Shown here: one piece after another, positions 44,161 through 54,731 of the stretch | How the letters are laid out: every line of letters starts with the position of its first letter | Position numbering within the stretch: position 1 is the stretch's first letter | Source of the DNA: Chitinophagales bacterium | Lineage (GTDB): Bacteria; Bacteroidota; Bacteroidia; Chitinophagales; Chitinophagaceae | NCBI GenBank assembly: GCA_015655125.1 | Contig: JAATFP010000061.1 | Location: 1 to 64,000, forward strand | Direction: 5' to 3' | DNA length: 64,000 nt | The notes under the pieces: generated by a model | What the model was told of the DNA's origin: nothing | Seen by the model: only the letters and a program-made list of their open reading frames with translations | The model's database searches: none | Position numbers and translations under genes: made by a program

Positions 44161-47100
44161 ATGATTGCAACCAAAGGTTTATACGAGCCTTCTTTTGAAC
44201 ACGACTCCTGTGGAATCGGCTTTGTGGCGAATATGAAAGGGGGAAAGTCTCATCAGCAGGTTGCCGATGCATTGACTATCCTTGAAAACATGGAGCATCG
44301 TGGGGCCTGCGGCTTCGAAAACAACACCGGTGATGGTGCCGGCATCCTGATACAAATACCCCACGAATTTTTTTTCGATGAATGTCTGAAGCTTGGCTTT
44401 CACTTGCCGTCTTCCGGTAAATACGGCGTTGGCGCGATTTTCTTTCCACGTGAGATCAGGTTGCGGGAAGAATGCCGCGACATTTTCAACCGTTCAGCAG
44501 AAAAGTTGGGATTACAAATATTGGGTTACCGACAGGTTCCCGTTAATACTAATAATATCGGCGAATCTGCTTTGAGCGTAGAGCCCGCGATGGAACACGT
44601 ATTCATCGCTTGCCCCGATCATATCACCAATTCAGAAGTCTTTGAAAGAAAGCTATTCATTCTGCGAAATTATTCAACGCACACCATTACAAATACCGTA
44701 AAGCAGGATGCCATTGGTTTTTATCTTGCTTCGCTTTCACATAAAACAATCGTATATAAAGGTCAGCTTACAAGCAAACAGGTCAGGCATTATTTTCACG
44801 ACCTGAACGACAGGCGTGTGGTGAGCGCTTTTGGCCTGGTGCATTCACGTTTTGCCACCAACACTTTTCCGTCGTGGAAACTGGCGCAGCCATTTCGTTT
44901 CATCGCTCATAACGGCGAAATAAATACCTTGCAGGGAAATGTAAACTGGTTCAAAACAGGCGCCCATGGCTTCGCTTCGCCCTGTTTTACAAAGGAGGAA
45001 ATGGAGATGTTGTTCCCTATCATTACAAACGGGCAATCGGATTCTGCCTGCCTGGACAACGTGATAGAATTGCTCGTGCTTTCCGGCCGCAGTTTGCCAC
45101 ATGTGATGATGATGCTGATACCGGAAGCATGGGATGGCAACGAACAAATGGATCCGGTGAAAAAAGCCTTCTACGAATTTCACGCATCGATGATAGAACC
45201 CTGGGATGGTCCCGCATCCATTTCATTCACGGATGGAAAGATCATTGGCGCAACGCTCGACAGGAACGGGCTGCGCCCTTCGCGTTATTGCGTAACTTAT
45301 GACGACCGGGTTATTATGGCTTCCGAAGCCGGCGCACTTCCGGTGGATCCTGCGCTGGTAAAAGAAAAAGGAAGATTGCAGCCCGGAAAAATGTTTGTAG
45401 TAGATATGGAACAGGGGCGAATTATCAGCGATGAGGAACTAAAGCAATCGATCTGCTCTCAAAAACCTTATGGCGACTGGCTCAACCAATATAAGATCCG
45501 GCTGGAAGATCTTCCGGAGCCGCGCGTAACATTTTCACACCTCACAGATACTTCTATTTTAAAATACCACAAGGTTTTTGGTTACAGTACGGAAGATATA
45601 GAAATGGTCATCAAACCGATGGCGCTGGATGCAAAGGAACCGATCGGTTCTATGGGAACCGATACGCCGCTTGCGATCCTTAGCGATCAGCCGCAACATT
45701 TAAGTTCCTATTTCAAACAATTATTTGCACAGGTTACCAATCCGCCCATTGATCCGATCCGTGAAAGGATGGTGATGAGCCTTTCGATTTTTGTGGGCAA
45801 TATCGGCAATTTGCTGGATGAATCACCGCTGCACTGCCACAACGTGGCATTGAAGCAACCAATTCTCAGCAATAACAAGCTTGAAAAAATAAGAAGCATC
45901 GATACCGGAATTTTTCAGGCAAAAACATTGCAGACCTATTTCCGCGCCGACGGAAAGAACGGTTCGTTAAAAAAAGGCCTGGACCGGTTGTGCCGCTACG
46001 CGGAAGATGCCGTGAATGACGGATTTGAGGTATTGATATTAACGGATCGTGCGGTAGACAGCGATCACGCTTCGATTCCTACATTGCTCGCCACTGCTGC
46101 GGTTCACCATCATCTCATCAGGAAGGGTTTGCGCGGGCAGGTGGGAATTATTGTAGAAGCCGGGGATGTTTGGGAAGTGCATCATTTTGCTTGTTTGCTT
46201 GCTTTCGGCGCTACGGCCATCAATCCTTATCTCGCGCTGTCTACCATCCGCAGCATGAAATACAATGGCTCTCTGCAAACGGAATATACTGCATACGAGC
46301 TTCGTAAAAATTATATCAAAGCGGTTTGTGATGGCTTGCTGAAAGTTTTTTCCAAGATGGGAATTTCGACTTTGCAATCCTACCAGGGCGCGCAGATACT
46401 GGAAATATTGGGACTTAATCAGGATGTGGTTTCAAAATATTTTACTGGAGCCACCTCGCGTATCGAAGGCATCGGGCTGGATGAGATCGCAAGAGAAGCG
46501 CTGGCAAAGCATTACATCGCGTTCAGCAAAAAAACGATCCCGGTCGACAGGCTGCCTGTTGGCGGAATTTATCAATGGAAACGAAAGGGAGAGTTTCATC
46601 TGTTCAATCCGCAAACGATCCATTTGCTGCAGCATTCCACCCAAACGAATGACTACGCCATTTTTAAAAAATATTCAAGGCTGGTAAATGATCAGAGCGA
46701 AAAAGCGGCAACACTGAGGAGCTTGTTTCAATTTAAAAAGAACAGGCCTTCGGTTTCTATAAACGAAGTGGAGCCTGCAGAAAATATTTACAAACGTTTC
46801 GCCACCGGCGCGATGTCATTTGGCTCCATTTCCTGGGAAGCCCATACAACACTTGCTATCGCGATGAACCGCCTTGGCGGAAAAAGCAATACCGGCGAAG
46901 GTGGCGAAGATGAAATCCGCTACGATCGTTTGCCGAACGGCGATTCGATGCGCAGTTCTATCAAGCAGGTGGCGAGCGCAAGATTTGGCGTTACCAGTTT
47001 GTATTTGTCAGAAGCTGATGAGATACAGATTAAAATGGCGCAAGGCGCCAAACCCGGTGAGGGCGGGCAATTACCGGGATACAAAGTAGATGAATGGATC

Positions 47101-48678
47101 GGTAAGACACGGCATTCGACGCCCGGCGTAGGATTGATTTCTCCGCCGCCGCATCATGATATCTATTCGATTGAAGATCTTGCGCAATTGATATTCGATC
47201 TTAAAAATGCAAACCGTGCTGCACGTATAAATGTAAAACTCGTGAGCAAAGCCGGCGTAGGCACAATCGCTGCCGGCGTTGCAAAAGCAAAAGCAGATGT
47301 GATCCTAATTGCCGGGCACGATGGCGGAACGGGTGCTTCGCCTGTTTCTTCTGTTCGCCATGCAGGATTGCCCTGGGAACTTGGGCTTGCGGAAGCACAA
47401 CAGACCTTGCTTAAAAATAAACTGCGCAGCCGCGTGGTATTGCAGGCCGATGGTCAGATGAAGACCGGCCGTGATATTGCGATAGCGGCCCTGCTCGGCG
47501 CGGAGGAATGGGGCGTGGCAACGGCCGCGCTTGTGGTGGAAGGTTGCATCATGATGCGTAAATGTCATCTTAACACCTGCCCGGTGGGTGTTGCAACACA
47601 GGACCAGGATCTTAGAAAGCAGTTTACGGGCAATCCTGACCATATTGTGAATTTCTTCAGATTCATTGTTGAAGAACTACGCGAGATCATGGCGGAATTG
47701 GGTTACAGAACTGTGAATGAAATGGTGGGCCAGGTAAACGATCTTGAAATGCGGGAAAATATTTCCCATTGGAAATTTAAAAATCTTGATCTGTCACCGA
47801 TCCTGTATCGTGAGCCTGCAGCAGATTTCACCGGGTTGTATAACCAGGAAAAACAAGATCATGGATTGCGGGATGTACTCGACTGGAAGTTGTTGCAGGC
47901 AGCACAAAATGCACTTGATCACCAGCAAAAAATAACGGCATCGTTTAATATCATCAATACCGACAGAACAACCGGAACGATCTTATCCAACGAAATCACC
48001 AAACGCTACAAAGCGGCCGGACTTCCGGAAGACACGATACATTTTAAATTTACGGGTACGGCCGGGCAAAGTTTTGCGGCCTTCAATACATGCGGTGTTA
48101 CGATGGAACTGGAAGGTGATGCAAACGATTATTTTGGTAAAGGACTGAGCGGGGCAAAGCTGATCATTTATCCGCCGAAGGAATCTTCGTTCGTTCCGGA
48201 AGAAAACAGCATCATTGGCAATGTTGCCTTTTACGGCGCCACAAGCGGCAATGCTTACATACGCGGAAAAGCGGGTGAACGGTTTGCTGTCCGCAATTCC
48301 GGCGCAAACGTAGTGGTGGAAGGCATTGGCGATCATGGTTGCGAATACATGACGGGCGGCCGCGTGATTATTCTTGGCGGTACCGGAAGAAATTTTGCAG
48401 CCGGCATGAGCGGCGGGATCGCGTACATCTATGATGTGAATGCCTCGCTGGCGGCCAATTGCAACAAGGAAATGGTGGATCTTGACCCGGTGGATGAACA
48501 GGATGCAAAGGAATTATTCAGCATCATTGCGCATCATTACAATTATACAAAGAGTACGGTTGCAAAATTTGTGTTGGACGATTTTGAAAATCAATTACAG
48601 CATTTTGTAAAAGTATTTCCGAAGGATTACAAAAAAGTATTACAAAAAAATGCGGTCGCAGGAGTGAGTAAAGGATAA
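44161..48678 (+). CDS. gltB: glutamate synthase large subunit
   Basis: 1505 aa. Transfers the amide N of glutamine to 2-oxoglutarate. Cys17 (EHDSCGIGFV) is the glutaminase nucleophile, exposed after removal of a 16-residue propeptide. Domains in order: class II glutaminase (17-420), central domain, FMN-binding TIM barrel with GEGGEDEIRYDRLPNGD near 920 and KPGEGGQLPG near 965, the 3Fe-4S cysteines near 1135 (CIMMRKCHLNTCPVGVATQ), and the C-terminal beta-helix (GVTMELEGDANDYFGKGLSG). Matches NADPH-type GltB in length. gltD follows after a hairpin. Confidence 0.97.
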   Translation: MIATKGLYEPSFEHDSCGIGFVANMKGGKSHQQVADALTILENMEHRGACGFENNTGDGAGILIQIPHEFFFDECLKLGFHLPSSGKYGVGAIFFPREIRLREECRDIFNRSAEKLGLQILGYRQVPVNTNNIGESALSVEPAMEHVFIACPDHITNSEVFERKLFILRNYSTHTITNTVKQDAIGFYLASLSHKTIVYKGQLTSKQVRHYFHDLNDRRVVSAFGLVHSRFATNTFPSWKLAQPFRFIAHNGEINTLQGNVNWFKTGAHGFASPCFTKEEMEMLFPIITNGQSDSACLDNVIELLVLSGRSLPHVMMMLIPEAWDGNEQMDPVKKAFYEFHASMIEPWDGPASISFTDGKIIGATLDRNGLRPSRYCVTYDDRVIMASEAGALPVDPALVKEKGRLQPGKMFVVDMEQGRIISDEELKQSICSQKPYGDWLNQYKIRLEDLPEPRVTFSHLTDTSILKYHKVFGYSTEDIEMVIKPMALDAKEPIGSMGTDTPLAILSDQPQHLSSYFKQLFAQVTNPPIDPIRERMVMSLSIFVGNIGNLLDESPLHCHNVALKQPILSNNKLEKIRSIDTGIFQAKTLQTYFRADGKNGSLKKGLDRLCRYAEDAVNDGFEVLILTDRAVDSDHASIPTLLATAAVHHHLIRKGLRGQVGIIVEAGDVWEVHHFACLLAFGATAINPYLALSTIRSMKYNGSLQTEYTAYELRKNYIKAVCDGLLKVFSKMGISTLQSYQGAQILEILGLNQDVVSKYFTGATSRIEGIGLDEIAREALAKHYIAFSKKTIPVDRLPVGGIYQWKRKGEFHLFNPQTIHLLQHSTQTNDYAIFKKYSRLVNDQSEKAATLRSLFQFKKNRPSVSINEVEPAENIYKRFATGAMSFGSISWEAHTTLAIAMNRLGGKSNTGEGGEDEIRYDRLPNGDSMRSSIKQVASARFGVTSLYLSEADEIQIKMAQGAKPGEGGQLPGYKVDEWIGKTRHSTPGVGLISPPPHHDIYSIEDLAQLIFDLKNANRAARINVKLVSKAGVGTIAAGVAKAKADVILIAGHDGGTGASPVSSVRHAGLPWELGLAEAQQTLLKNKLRSRVVLQADGQMKTGRDIAIAALLGAEEWGVATAALVVEGCIMMRKCHLNTCPVGVATQDQDLRKQFTGNPDHIVNFFRFIVEELREIMAELGYRTVNEMVGQVNDLEMRENISHWKFKNLDLSPILYREPAADFTGLYNQEKQDHGLRDVLDWKLLQAAQNALDHQQKITASFNIINTDRTTGTILSNEITKRYKAAGLPEDTIHFKFTGTAGQSFAAFNTCGVTMELEGDANDYFGKGLSGAKLIIYPPKESSFVPEENSIIGNVAFYGATSGNAYIRGKAGERFAVRNSGANVVVEGIGDHGCEYMTGGRVIILGGTGRNFAAGMSGGIAYIYDVNASLAANCNKEMVDLDPVDEQDAKELFSIIAHHYNYTKSTVAKFVLDDFENQLQHFVKVFPKDYKKVLQKNAVAGVSKG

Positions 48679-48707
48679 GTTTTCCGAAGAAGAATTTTTT
48701 AACAGTT

Positions 48708-48743
48708 CCCGTCTTGCCGGCAAAATTTCGCCGGGAAGACGGG
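48708..48743 (+). other. hairpin between gltB and gltD
   Basis: 36-base imperfect palindrome: CCCGTCTTGCCGGC against GCCGGGAAGACGGG, two mismatches, extended by AAA/TTT at the centre. There is no T-run, so it is not a typical terminator; it could adjust the relative amounts of gltB and gltD mRNA. Confidence 0.7.
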
Positions 48744-48765
48744 AAGACGAAAGAAAAAAGGTGTC

Positions 48766-50277
48766 ATGGGTAAACCAACAGGCTTCACAGAATTCAACAG
48801 GCAACTGCCATCAAAAGTTCCGGTAGCGGAAAGGCTCCCGAATTACAACGAGTTTGTAAACCGATATTCTGATGAGGAGTTAAACAAGCAGAGCGGTCGC
48901 TGCATGGATTGTGGTGTTCCGTTTTGTCACAGCGGCTGCCCACTGGGCAATGTGATCCCGGAATTCAATGATGCGGTTTATAATAAAGACTGGCAGGAAG
49001 CTTATGATATCCTTTCGTCTACAAATAATTTTCCGGAATTCACGGGCCGCATTTGTCCGGCGCCATGCGAATCTTCCTGCGTGCTCGGTATCAACAGGCC
49101 GCCGGTAGCAATCGAAGAAATAGAGAAACATATCATCGAAATCGCTTTTGAAAAAGGTTTCGTTCAGGCGCATCAGCCCAATATCCGCACAGGAAAAAAA
49201 GTGGCCATCGTTGGCAGCGGACCGGCCGGCCTTGCAGCTGCCGCGCAATTGAATTCGGTGGGACATTCTGTAACCGTTTTTGAAAGAGATGATGCGCCGG
49301 GCGGCTTGCTTCGTTACGGCATCCCTGATTTTAAATTAGAAAAATGGGTCATCGACAGAAGAATCAGTCTGATGATGGAGGAGGGTATTGTTTTTAAATG
49401 CAACGCAAATGTTGGCGTAAACGTCAGCGTCAGCGATCTGCTTCGCGAATTCCAGGCGATCATATTGGCCGGTGGTTCAACGATCCCGCGCGACCTGGAA
49501 GTTCCCGGACGGAACCTGAAAGGTGTTCATTTTGCAATGCAATTCTTAAAGCAACAAAACAAGCGCAACGCGCACAAAGATCCCTTGGCAAACGACGGTA
49601 TTGAAAGCAATATTTATGCAGAGGATATTTTGGCCCGCAACAAAAATGTAGTAGTAATTGGCGGTGGCGATACCGGCAGTGATTGCGTGGGCACTTCCAA
49701 CCGGCATGGCGCAAAAAGTGTAACCCAGTTTGAACTGCTTCCGCGGCCGCCGGAAAATCGTACCTCACAAATGCCATGGCCGGGCTATCCGATGATACTT
49801 AAAACTACTTCTTCGCATGAAGAGGGCGCGAACCGGCATTGGAGCATTGCGACCAAAGCATTTTTAGGCGATGCAAACGGAAACCTCACCGCGTTGCAGG
49901 TGGTGGATCTTGAATGGAAAATGCCCCCAGAAGGCGGGCCGGCAAAATTTACAGAAGTTCCGGGAAGTGAGCGAGCCGTTCCTTGTGAACTGGCGTTGCT
50001 GGCGATGGGCTTCGTATCACCGCAAAAGGAAGGTATGCTGGCGGAACTGGATGTAGAACTGGATGAACGTGGGAATATCCGGGCCGCAGAAAAAAGCTAC
50101 CGCACCAATATCGCGAAAATCTTTACGGCCGGCGATATGCGCCGCGGGCAGTCTTTGGTGGTTTGGGCCATCAGCGAAGGAAGAGAATGCGCACGAAAGG
50201 TAGACGAAATGCTCTCCGGCCTTTCATTTTTGGAAACTAAAGATGCATCCGTTCAATTCTTTATAAACAATACGTGA
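48766..50277 (+). CDS. gltD: glutamate synthase small subunit
   Basis: 503 aa. Flavoprotein that takes electrons from NADPH and passes them through two [4Fe-4S] clusters to GltB. N-terminal cluster cysteines: GRCMDCGVPFCHSGCPLGN near 46 and GRICPAPCESSCVLG near 97. FAD-binding VAIVGSGPAGLAAAAQL near 146 and a second nucleotide site VVVIGGGDTGSDCVGTS near 290; C-terminal AGDMRRGQSLVVWAISEGRE is typical. Together with GltB it forms NADPH-GOGAT. Confidence 0.97.
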   Translation: MGKPTGFTEFNRQLPSKVPVAERLPNYNEFVNRYSDEELNKQSGRCMDCGVPFCHSGCPLGNVIPEFNDAVYNKDWQEAYDILSSTNNFPEFTGRICPAPCESSCVLGINRPPVAIEEIEKHIIEIAFEKGFVQAHQPNIRTGKKVAIVGSGPAGLAAAAQLNSVGHSVTVFERDDAPGGLLRYGIPDFKLEKWVIDRRISLMMEEGIVFKCNANVGVNVSVSDLLREFQAIILAGGSTIPRDLEVPGRNLKGVHFAMQFLKQQNKRNAHKDPLANDGIESNIYAEDILARNKNVVVIGGGDTGSDCVGTSNRHGAKSVTQFELLPRPPENRTSQMPWPGYPMILKTTSSHEEGANRHWSIATKAFLGDANGNLTALQVVDLEWKMPPEGGPAKFTEVPGSERAVPCELALLAMGFVSPQKEGMLAELDVELDERGNIRAAEKSYRTNIAKIFTAGDMRRGQSLVVWAISEGRECARKVDEMLSGLSFLETKDASVQFFINNT

Positions 50278-50442
50278 AACAACCAGGGATAAATTCTAAT
50301 AAATAATCGTCTTCAAAATTCCCACAAAAACGAATTATAAATTAATATATGTTTATCTAGGCGCTTATAAAATGCCATTTTTATACTATTTTGAGTAAAT
50401 ATTTAAATATTTTTATAAATTATAATGTAATATAACTTCTAG

Positions 50443-51837
50443 ATGAAGAAGCTCACTTTTAAGCAACTCGCACCTTTTTTTGTTTTGATAATTGTGGCAG
50501 TTGGCGCAGCTTTTGTTAAGCCTGTTGCGGATTATGTACCGGGTGTAAATGAAACGCAATACAATTCTTCCGATATAGCATGGGTGCTTGTTTCTACTGC
50601 GCTGGTATTTTTAATGACGCCCGGACTCGCATTTTTTTACGGCGGAATGGTACACCGGAAAAATGTACTTTCTACTATGATCAAAAGCGTGGTGGCTGCC
50701 GGAGTGGTAGGTGTGCTATGGGTGGTGTGCGGCTTCAGTCTTTGCTTTGGAGATTCTATTGGTGGTTTTGTTGGTAATCCCGGCACGTTCGCATTTTTCA
50801 AAGGTGTAAATTCAGGCCCTGCCTGGCCTGCGGCGAATACCATTCCATTATCATTGTTCTCACTATTTCAACTTATGTTCGCAGTCATTACACCGGGTCT
50901 TGTGGTAGGTGCCGTTGCCGAACGTATCCGCTTTACTTCCTATATCCTTTTTACCGTATTATTTTCTTTGCTGGTATACGCGCCCGTGGCACATTGGAGC
51001 TGGCACCCGAATGGGTTCCTTGCAAAAATGGGTGCGCTGGATTTTGCGGGTGGTACGGTTGTACATATTACAGCGGGATGCGCCGCACTTGCCGGCGCAT
51101 TAGTATTAAAACGCAGGAAAGTGCATAAAGAACATAAGGAAATCCCGCCTGCAAATATTCCTTATGTTCTTATTGGAACCGGCTTGCTTTGGTTCGGCTG
51201 GTTCGGTTTTAATGCAGGCTCAGCCGTAGCAGCCAATTCCCTCGCTGTAAATGCTTTCGGAACCACCAATACGGCAGCGGCATCGGCGGGGCTTGCCTGG
51301 ATGTTTTTTGACGTATTAAAAGGGAAAAAACCATCTGTATTGGGATTTTGTATCGGTGCGGTGGTGGGACTCGTTGCCATTACACCGGGTGCCGGTTTCG
51401 TTGGTATCCCGCAAAGTATAATTGTTGGCGTGGTAGGCGCCCTTGTTTCAAATATGGCGGTTAGCCTTAAACAAAAATCAACGCTCGACGATACGCTTGA
51501 TGTATTTCCCTGTCACGGTATCGGGGGTATGGTGGGTATGCTCCTAACAGGCGTGTTTGCTTCGAAAGCAGTAAACAGTGTGGGCGCAGATGGCCTGGCA
51601 TATGGCGGAGCGGGTTTCTTTTTTACACAATTGAAAGCGCTGCTGATCGTAGTGGCGTACAGCTTTACAGTTTCTTTCCTGATCTTTAAATTCATCAACT
51701 TTATTTTGCCCATCAGGGTTTCGGAGGAAGAAGAAGAACTTGGATTGGATGCAACCCAACACAATGAAAAATATTCGCAGGGAACCTTACTGGTTCACCA
51801 GAAGGATGGGCTGGTATCTGAAATAGACGTTGATTAA
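50443..51837 (+). CDS. amtB: ammonium transporter Amt
   Basis: 464 aa with eleven or twelve predicted membrane helices; the first serves as a signal or signal anchor. Signature segments: GLAFFYGGMVHRKNVLSTM near 62 and DFAGGTVVHITAGCAALAGALVLKRRK near 200, with the pore His pair in VVHI and DVFPCHGIGGMVGMLLTGVFA near 352. It has an acidic C-terminal tail after the last helix (SEEEEELGLDATQHNEK). No glnK/PII gene is adjacent, unlike many Amt loci. Its position after gltBD links uptake of ammonium to its assimilation. Confidence 0.96.
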   Translation: MKKLTFKQLAPFFVLIIVAVGAAFVKPVADYVPGVNETQYNSSDIAWVLVSTALVFLMTPGLAFFYGGMVHRKNVLSTMIKSVVAAGVVGVLWVVCGFSLCFGDSIGGFVGNPGTFAFFKGVNSGPAWPAANTIPLSLFSLFQLMFAVITPGLVVGAVAERIRFTSYILFTVLFSLLVYAPVAHWSWHPNGFLAKMGALDFAGGTVVHITAGCAALAGALVLKRRKVHKEHKEIPPANIPYVLIGTGLLWFGWFGFNAGSAVAANSLAVNAFGTTNTAAASAGLAWMFFDVLKGKKPSVLGFCIGAVVGLVAITPGAGFVGIPQSIIVGVVGALVSNMAVSLKQKSTLDDTLDVFPCHGIGGMVGMLLTGVFASKAVNSVGADGLAYGGAGFFFTQLKALLIVVAYSFTVSFLIFKFINFILPIRVSEEEEELGLDATQHNEKYSQGTLLVHQKDGLVSEIDVD

Positions 51838-52082
51838 GGTAGTTGCCCGCTAACGAAAAAGTACAGTATTGTAAATGTTCGTCGGCAAAGCTTCGCGCCA
51901 TGCCCCTTTTCTTTATCATTAAACCTGTACAATGTTACAAAAACTACAGGATTACATTTTTATGAAAAGGCAGTAACCGTACATTTTGAAAATCTGTAAG
52001 ACGGGGCCTAAACACAATGAAGCTTCGTTAGGCTTGTGTTGCATAAATCATTTTTTGTTACCCAATAGTTTCTTATCGTTTC

Positions 52083-54656
52083 CTATACAGAATTTCTTGC
52101 TGCATTAATAATACCGAAAGAGCTGCGGATCACTAATTTCTTATACACAGCCTTCTTCGCATCATCTTCATTGCCATTGCCAAGGCTGTTGATTTTGCCG
52201 ATCGCATATTGCTGGATCGTACTTAATGGCAACACGATCCGCTCGCGCATTTCCACAGAAAGCTTATCAACCGCATAATTTTCCATTAACTGATTTCTTT
52301 CTGTCAACAGTAAAATGTATTTCTTCGTCAGCAAAAATTCATCGTGGATCATCTTCCATATCGGGCCATAAACAGGGTGTGATGCCAGGTGTTCCGTGAG
52401 CGGAAAAAAACATTTTTTCATCGCCATCTCGCAATTGTCAAACAATGTTTTGATGAACAAGGATCTTTCATGCAATTCTTTGATCTCATTAAAACGACCG
52501 GCTTCTTCCAGAATCCTGAGCGCTGTGCCTACGCCATAAAAGCCCGTCACATTCTGCTTCAGCTGGCTCCACGCGCCCACATACGGAATGGCGCGAAGAT
52601 CTTTCAACGTGAGGTCGCCGCTTCCTCTTTTGGAGGGCCGGCTGCCGATATTGGTTTCGCTGTAATATTGCAGCGGACTGATATCATTGAGGTATTGCAT
52701 AAAATTCGGATGATCTTTCAGCTCGATATATTTCCGATAGCTGTCGTCTGATAACTGCTGCATCAGCTGCTCATCTTTTTCTTTCAATGTCGTTTCCAGC
52801 GTAGAAAATAGAGTGTTGGAAACGCCGGCGCTCAGCAATTGTTCGATATTATATTTTGCTGCATCTACTGTTCCGAAACTTGAACTGATCGTTTGTCCCT
52901 GCACCGTTACCTGGATTTCTTTACTGGCGATATTTTTTCCCATGCTGGAATAAAACCGGTGCGTCTTTCCACCGCCACGCGCCGGCGGACCTCCACGGCC
53001 ATCGAAGAAAACAACGTCGATCCCATTTTCTTTTGAAATGGCGCTCAGTTCTTCTTTCGCTTTGTAAATGCTCCAGTTGGCCATCAGGTAGCCGCCGTCT
53101 TTTGTGCCGTCAGAAAAACCAAGCATGATCGTTTGCTTATTGCCGCGACGTTTAAGATGCTCTTCATAAACTTTATTTGCATACAAGTCTTTCATTACCG
53201 ACGCTGCATTGCGCAAGTCGTCGACTGTTTCAAACAAAGGCAGGATATCAACAGTAAGTTCTGCGGCCTTCCAGCCACTCAGCAGAAAGAGTCCGTATAC
53301 TTCCAGTACATTCAGCGCAGTTTTGCATTGGCTGATGATGTAACGGTTGCATCCTTGTTCGCCATTATATTTCTGCACGCGTTTCATAGCAGCAATAGTT
53401 TGCAGCGTGTCCTTTATGATGCCTTCATAAACATAATTTGTAGCTGTTGACCGGATACCGCCCAGCAGCTTCATTTTTTCTTCTTCGCCAAGCGATGCAT
53501 AATTCTTTGGCAGAATATTTTCCTTTTCTGCAATTGTATTCAGTACATCGCCGTGAATGCCGCTCTCCTGGCGGATATCGAGGGCCGCAAAATGCAAACC
53601 AAACACATGGACCTTATTGATGAGGTCATTTACAAGGTGAATAAACAGGCTGTTGTGGTCCCGTATCAATATTTCTTTCGTCTGCAACAGCATATCCATG
53701 ATGATCTCCTGGCTGATGGCGGTGCGGTTTTCTGGAACATAGATGCTGTCGTATAATTTTTTCTCGAGCGATATCACCAAAGGCTCCACACCGCTGAAAG
53801 TGAGCCTGCGCCGCATCTGGCGAACATCGAGGTAATAGCATTTGATGATAAGGCAACGCAATGCATCTGCTACCCGCAGCGTTGTTGCGGCTGTTACAAA
53901 CGGATTGCCATCGCGATCGCCGCCCGGCCAGAAGCCCATTTTGATGATCGTGTTTTTTTGCGCCAGCATGTCCGGGTATTTCCCGGTGATCTGCGACATG
54001 ATGTCGCCGGCGGCATTGTAGAAAACATTTTCTAAAAACCACATCAGGCTCACAGCCTCGTCGTATGGCGTAGGTTTTTGTTTTTTCAAAAACGGAGTTT
54101 TGCCTAATTGTTGCAGGTATGTGTTAATATTAAATACATTGTTTTCAATCACCGCTTTGGTTGTATCATGAATAATGCCTAAAACGGACCCGGTATAAAA
54201 TTGCGTTGGATGCGCGGTGAGTACCAGTTGAACGCAAAAATCCGACAGCTTTTGCCGAAGATCTTCTTCACGGTCTTTCGTGGCAACATCTGCCAGCAGG
54301 TATTTGAGCGTTCCTGCGCCGCCGGTATCGTTTACCGAAGTAAATGCAGCATCTTCCAACGCGTCAAACAATACAACCTGCCTTTCTGCATATTGCGTAA
54401 ATCGAAACAGCATATCAATGCGTTCATCTTCACTTTTTGCAGAAATTTGTTTTGAAAAAAAATGATCGATGATCCGCTCCGGGCTCAACTTTTGTTGAAA
54501 ACCCTCTTCACATTCCGATAATAACAACGAAAGGAGGATACCTGTATTTTCTATCCTGTGAAATGGCAATGCAGTAAAGAGGCCGTTGTACAGCTGAAAC
54601 TTTATTGCTACCTGGTTGTTGAATTGCTGCAAAGCCTTTGGATCCTGTTGGTGCAT
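52083..54656 (-). CDS. ppc: phosphoenolpyruvate carboxylase
   Basis: 857 aa. Carboxylates PEP with bicarbonate to oxaloacetate, refilling the TCA cycle. Catalytic His in VLTAHPTQFYTG near residue 150, GFWPGGDRDGNPFVTA near 245, and the Gly-rich loop FFDGRGGPPARGGG near 560 are all conserved. The C-terminus is somewhat different from E. coli Ppc, ending SSFGIINAARNSV, with Asn next to the terminal residues as usual. Convergent with amtB. Oxaloacetate from this enzyme feeds aspartate and 2-oxoglutarate, the acceptor used by GltBD. Confidence 0.96.
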   Translation of the reverse strand: MHQQDPKALQQFNNQVAIKFQLYNGLFTALPFHRIENTGILLSLLLSECEEGFQQKLSPERIIDHFFSKQISAKSEDERIDMLFRFTQYAERQVVLFDALEDAAFTSVNDTGGAGTLKYLLADVATKDREEDLRQKLSDFCVQLVLTAHPTQFYTGSVLGIIHDTTKAVIENNVFNINTYLQQLGKTPFLKKQKPTPYDEAVSLMWFLENVFYNAAGDIMSQITGKYPDMLAQKNTIIKMGFWPGGDRDGNPFVTAATTLRVADALRCLIIKCYYLDVRQMRRRLTFSGVEPLVISLEKKLYDSIYVPENRTAISQEIIMDMLLQTKEILIRDHNSLFIHLVNDLINKVHVFGLHFAALDIRQESGIHGDVLNTIAEKENILPKNYASLGEEEKMKLLGGIRSTATNYVYEGIIKDTLQTIAAMKRVQKYNGEQGCNRYIISQCKTALNVLEVYGLFLLSGWKAAELTVDILPLFETVDDLRNAASVMKDLYANKVYEEHLKRRGNKQTIMLGFSDGTKDGGYLMANWSIYKAKEELSAISKENGIDVVFFDGRGGPPARGGGKTHRFYSSMGKNIASKEIQVTVQGQTISSSFGTVDAAKYNIEQLLSAGVSNTLFSTLETTLKEKDEQLMQQLSDDSYRKYIELKDHPNFMQYLNDISPLQYYSETNIGSRPSKRGSGDLTLKDLRAIPYVGAWSQLKQNVTGFYGVGTALRILEEAGRFNEIKELHERSLFIKTLFDNCEMAMKKCFFPLTEHLASHPVYGPIWKMIHDEFLLTKKYILLLTERNQLMENYAVDKLSVEMRERIVLPLSTIQQYAIGKINSLGNGNEDDAKKAVYKKLVIRSSFGIINAARNSV

Positions 54657-54731
54657 ATCATAACAAATTAATAAAAAATATCGGCGCAGCTATCTATCCA
54701 TAAAAATAACCCGAAATTTGCAATATTAGTA

